Positions 4,221 to 5,902 of a stretch of 5,902 nucleotides of DNA are shown here, in pieces. The notes below the pieces were generated by a model. It ran no database searches, was not told the origin of the DNA, and worked only from the letters and a program-made list of their open reading frames with translations. The first letter of the stretch is position 1; every line of letters starts with the position of its first letter. Source of the DNA: Acidobacteriaceae bacterium (GTDB taxonomy: Bacteria; Acidobacteriota; Terriglobia; Terriglobales; SbA1); contig PMHI01000327.1 in the NCBI GenBank assembly GCA_003156615.1, positions 12,959 through 18,860 of the forward strand, given 5' to 3'. The position numbers and the translations under genes were made by a program.

Positions 4221-5902
4221 ATGCTGGCAAAAATCAAGTATCGTCCGACCGCTCGCTCGCGTCGCACCGTTAGGTTGACCGTTGCAAGCGTCGCGCTATC
4301 CCTAATTGGCGGAGTGGTTTCGTTGGCGCAAAATTCGACGCCGCCCCAGCCGCTGAAGACTCCGGGGCAACAGAGTCCACAACCCTCACCGAATAACTTG
4401 CCGCCGATGCAACTCGATGGCGCGGCCGTGCTGCATCACCTGAACCAGGTCATCAGTTGGTACCGTCATTCCACTACAGGCGTTCAGTCTGTCGGATTGT
4501 CCAGCGACGCCATCTATCAGGATAATGTGCAGAGTCTCGAAGCTGAGGTCGTGCGGCTCGCATTTCAGTCCGCGAAGGCCGAAGCCGAGCTGATCAGGGC
4601 CCAGCAGAAAACCAGCGGTGCACCCCAGCCGTCCGGCGAAACGACCGAGCAGCAGAAATTGGCCCAGATGCAGGCAAAGACTTCTTCCCAGATCGATCAA
4701 TTGCAATCGCAGATCGAAAATCTAAACGCGCAGATTGCTAAAACACCAGCCGCCCGGCGAGGCAACCTCATTTCACAGCGAGACGCCTTTCAGGGCGAAT
4801 TGGAACTACAGAAGGCTCTCCTCGATGCCATTCAAAAAATGGCGACGTTCGTCGAAACGAACGGCGAGATCGCCGGTGGGCTCGAGGGCAGTATCAATCA
4901 ACTGGCCCGATCAATCCCCGAGGTTTTGGGTTCGAGCACGAGCTCTCAAAAGACGGTTAGTGCGCCTACGCCAGCTAAACCCTCGCTTGCCAACTCCGGC
5001 GGTCTGATCAGCGAGGCGATGACGCTGTATGACTACATGAGCGTCGTGCACCGGATCGATGGAATCATCAACGAAACCAACTACGCGCGCGAGGTGGCGG
5101 ACAAGTTGCGGACCCCGCTCCAAGACGCGTTGCGGGCAACCATTCAGCAGAGTCAGAACCTGGCCAATCAGCCGCCAGCCACCGATCCGCAGCAGCTTCA
5201 AACGGAACGGCAAGACTTCCGGGATCTTACCGAGCGGTTTAAACAGCTCTCCGGTGCTCTTCTTCCACTCAGCCAGGAAATCATCGTGTTCGATGACAGC
5301 AAGACGAATTTCGAGGAATGGCGTAATTCGATTGCCCGCGAATCGAAATACGTTCTTCGCTCCGTACTCCTCCGAGTGGGTGGAATTGTCCTGGCGCTGG
5401 TGGTGATTCTGGTTCTCTCGGAAATCTGGCGCCGTATCACGTTCCGGTATGTAAGTGAACCTCGCCGCCGAAGGCAGTTTCTGGTCCTGCGCCGGGTAGT
5501 AATCGGTTTCTTAATTGTGATTGTCCTGACCGTGGGCTTTGTCAGCGAGTTCAGTTCTCTGGCCACATTTGCCGGATTCATCACCGCTGGCATCGCCGTA
5601 GGGTTGCAGGCCGTTCTTCTTTCCGTTGCCGCGTATTTCTTTATCATCGGCCGGTATGGCATCCGGGTCGGCGACCGAATCAGCGTTGCAGGCATCACCG
5701 GCGACGTTGTCGATATCGGTCTGGTGAGGCTGTACCTGATAGAACTGGCGGGTACGGGACTGGATTTCTATCCTACGGGACGTATCGTTGTGTTCTCAAA
5801 TTCCGTTCTTTTTCAGACGGGCACACCGCTCTTCAAGCAGATTCCAGGAACTGAGTACGCCTGGCACGAAGTCGTGGTCATGATTGCGCCGGACGGAAAT
5901 CA
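4221..5902 (+). CDS. MscS-family mechanosensitive ion channel with long periplasmic coiled-coil domain (3' end outside window)
   Basis: The frame is open from ATG 4221 to the last base: 560 codons plus two bases, with the C-terminus missing. Residues 1-36 look like a signal peptide (basic RPTARSRRTVR, then a hydrophobic stretch, VSLA before Q37). A Pro/Gln-rich linker (about 37-63) and a long helical, Gln/Glu/Ala-rich region (about 70-370, e.g. QIDQLQSQIENLNAQIAK) follow and should form periplasmic coiled coils. Membrane helices lie at about 382-403 (VLLRVGGIVLALVVILVLSE), 426-444 (VVIGFLIVIVLTVGFVSEF) and 448-476. The last is the MscS pore helix (AGIAVGLQAVLLSVAAYFF). It is followed by the MscS beta-domain: GIRVGDRISVAGITGDVVDI, then PTGRIVVFSNSVLF, the counterpart of the family's G-x-V-x-x-PNS segment. 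MscS channels open under membrane tension to release solutes on hypo-osmotic shock. The large N-terminal extension recalls the larger MscK/MscM-like members, though the coiled coil here is not recognisably homologous. It sits in the inner membrane. No operon partner is visible in the window. Confidence 0.93.
   Translation, partial: MLAKIKYRPTARSRRTVRLTVASVALSLIGGVVSLAQNSTPPQPLKTPGQQSPQPSPNNLPPMQLDGAAVLHHLNQVISWYRHSTTGVQSVGLSSDAIYQDNVQSLEAEVVRLAFQSAKAEAELIRAQQKTSGAPQPSGETTEQQKLAQMQAKTSSQIDQLQSQIENLNAQIAKTPAARRGNLISQRDAFQGELELQKALLDAIQKMATFVETNGEIAGGLEGSINQLARSIPEVLGSSTSSQKTVSAPTPAKPSLANSGGLISEAMTLYDYMSVVHRIDGIINETNYAREVADKLRTPLQDALRATIQQSQNLANQPPATDPQQLQTERQDFRDLTERFKQLSGALLPLSQEIIVFDDSKTNFEEWRNSIARESKYVLRSVLLRVGGIVLALVVILVLSEIWRRITFRYVSEPRRRRQFLVLRRVVIGFLIVIVLTVGFVSEFSSLATFAGFITAGIAVGLQAVLLSVAAYFFIIGRYGIRVGDRISVAGITGDVVDIGLVRLYLIELAGTGLDFYPTGRIVVFSNSVLFQTGTPLFKQIPGTEYAWHEVVVMIAPDGN

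Noticed and set aside
4735..5406. Two + strand open frames (4735-5007 and 5059-5406) within the channel region
   Set aside because: Both lie in a different frame from the uninterrupted MscS frame that runs from 4221 to the window end, and both have compositions typical of frame shadows.
5198..5698. 166-codon minus-strand frame opposite the channel gene
   Set aside because: Thr/Arg-rich low-complexity composition and complete overlap with the MscS pore region, whose protein motifs are clear.

Overview
The window reads as chromosomal DNA of a moderately GC-rich, Gram-negative-type soil or environmental bacterium. Acidobacteriota is my best guess, from the style of the proteins (a secreted serine hydrolase of the CACTG type, a small CGNR-type regulator, and an MscS channel with a long periplasmic coiled-coil extension). 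This is an impression, since no marker gene is present. All intact genes are on the + strand.

Layout: (1) 88-714, a small secreted protein of unknown function with a Sec signal peptide. (2) 715-1253, an apparently empty gap that holds the decayed 3' end of a group II intron. It contains the C-terminus of the intron reverse transcriptase/maturase, broken by an in-frame TAG and a frameshift (about 791-1070), followed directly by a recognisable but degenerate domain V/VI RNA segment ending near 1145. A strong GNRA-capped hairpin at 744-765 lies just upstream. (3) 1254-3257, a 667-residue exported beta-lactamase-family (PF00144-type) serine hydrolase with its own N-terminal domain. (4) 3254-3877, a CGNR zinc-finger regulator whose TTG start overlaps the hydrolase stop by four bases. 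(5) 3878-4220, a gap with no convincing gene but some hairpins. (6) 4221 to the window end, the start of an MscS-family mechanosensitive channel. Its reading frame stays open to the last base, so it is easily missed.

The hydrolase and the CGNR gene very probably form a two-gene operon. The regulator could control the hydrolase or respond to the same stress or antibiotic condition, but nothing in the sequence proves this. The secreted protein and the channel look like independent transcription units. I see no clear new biological system. The most notable item is the intron relic, which standard gene calling would leave blank.
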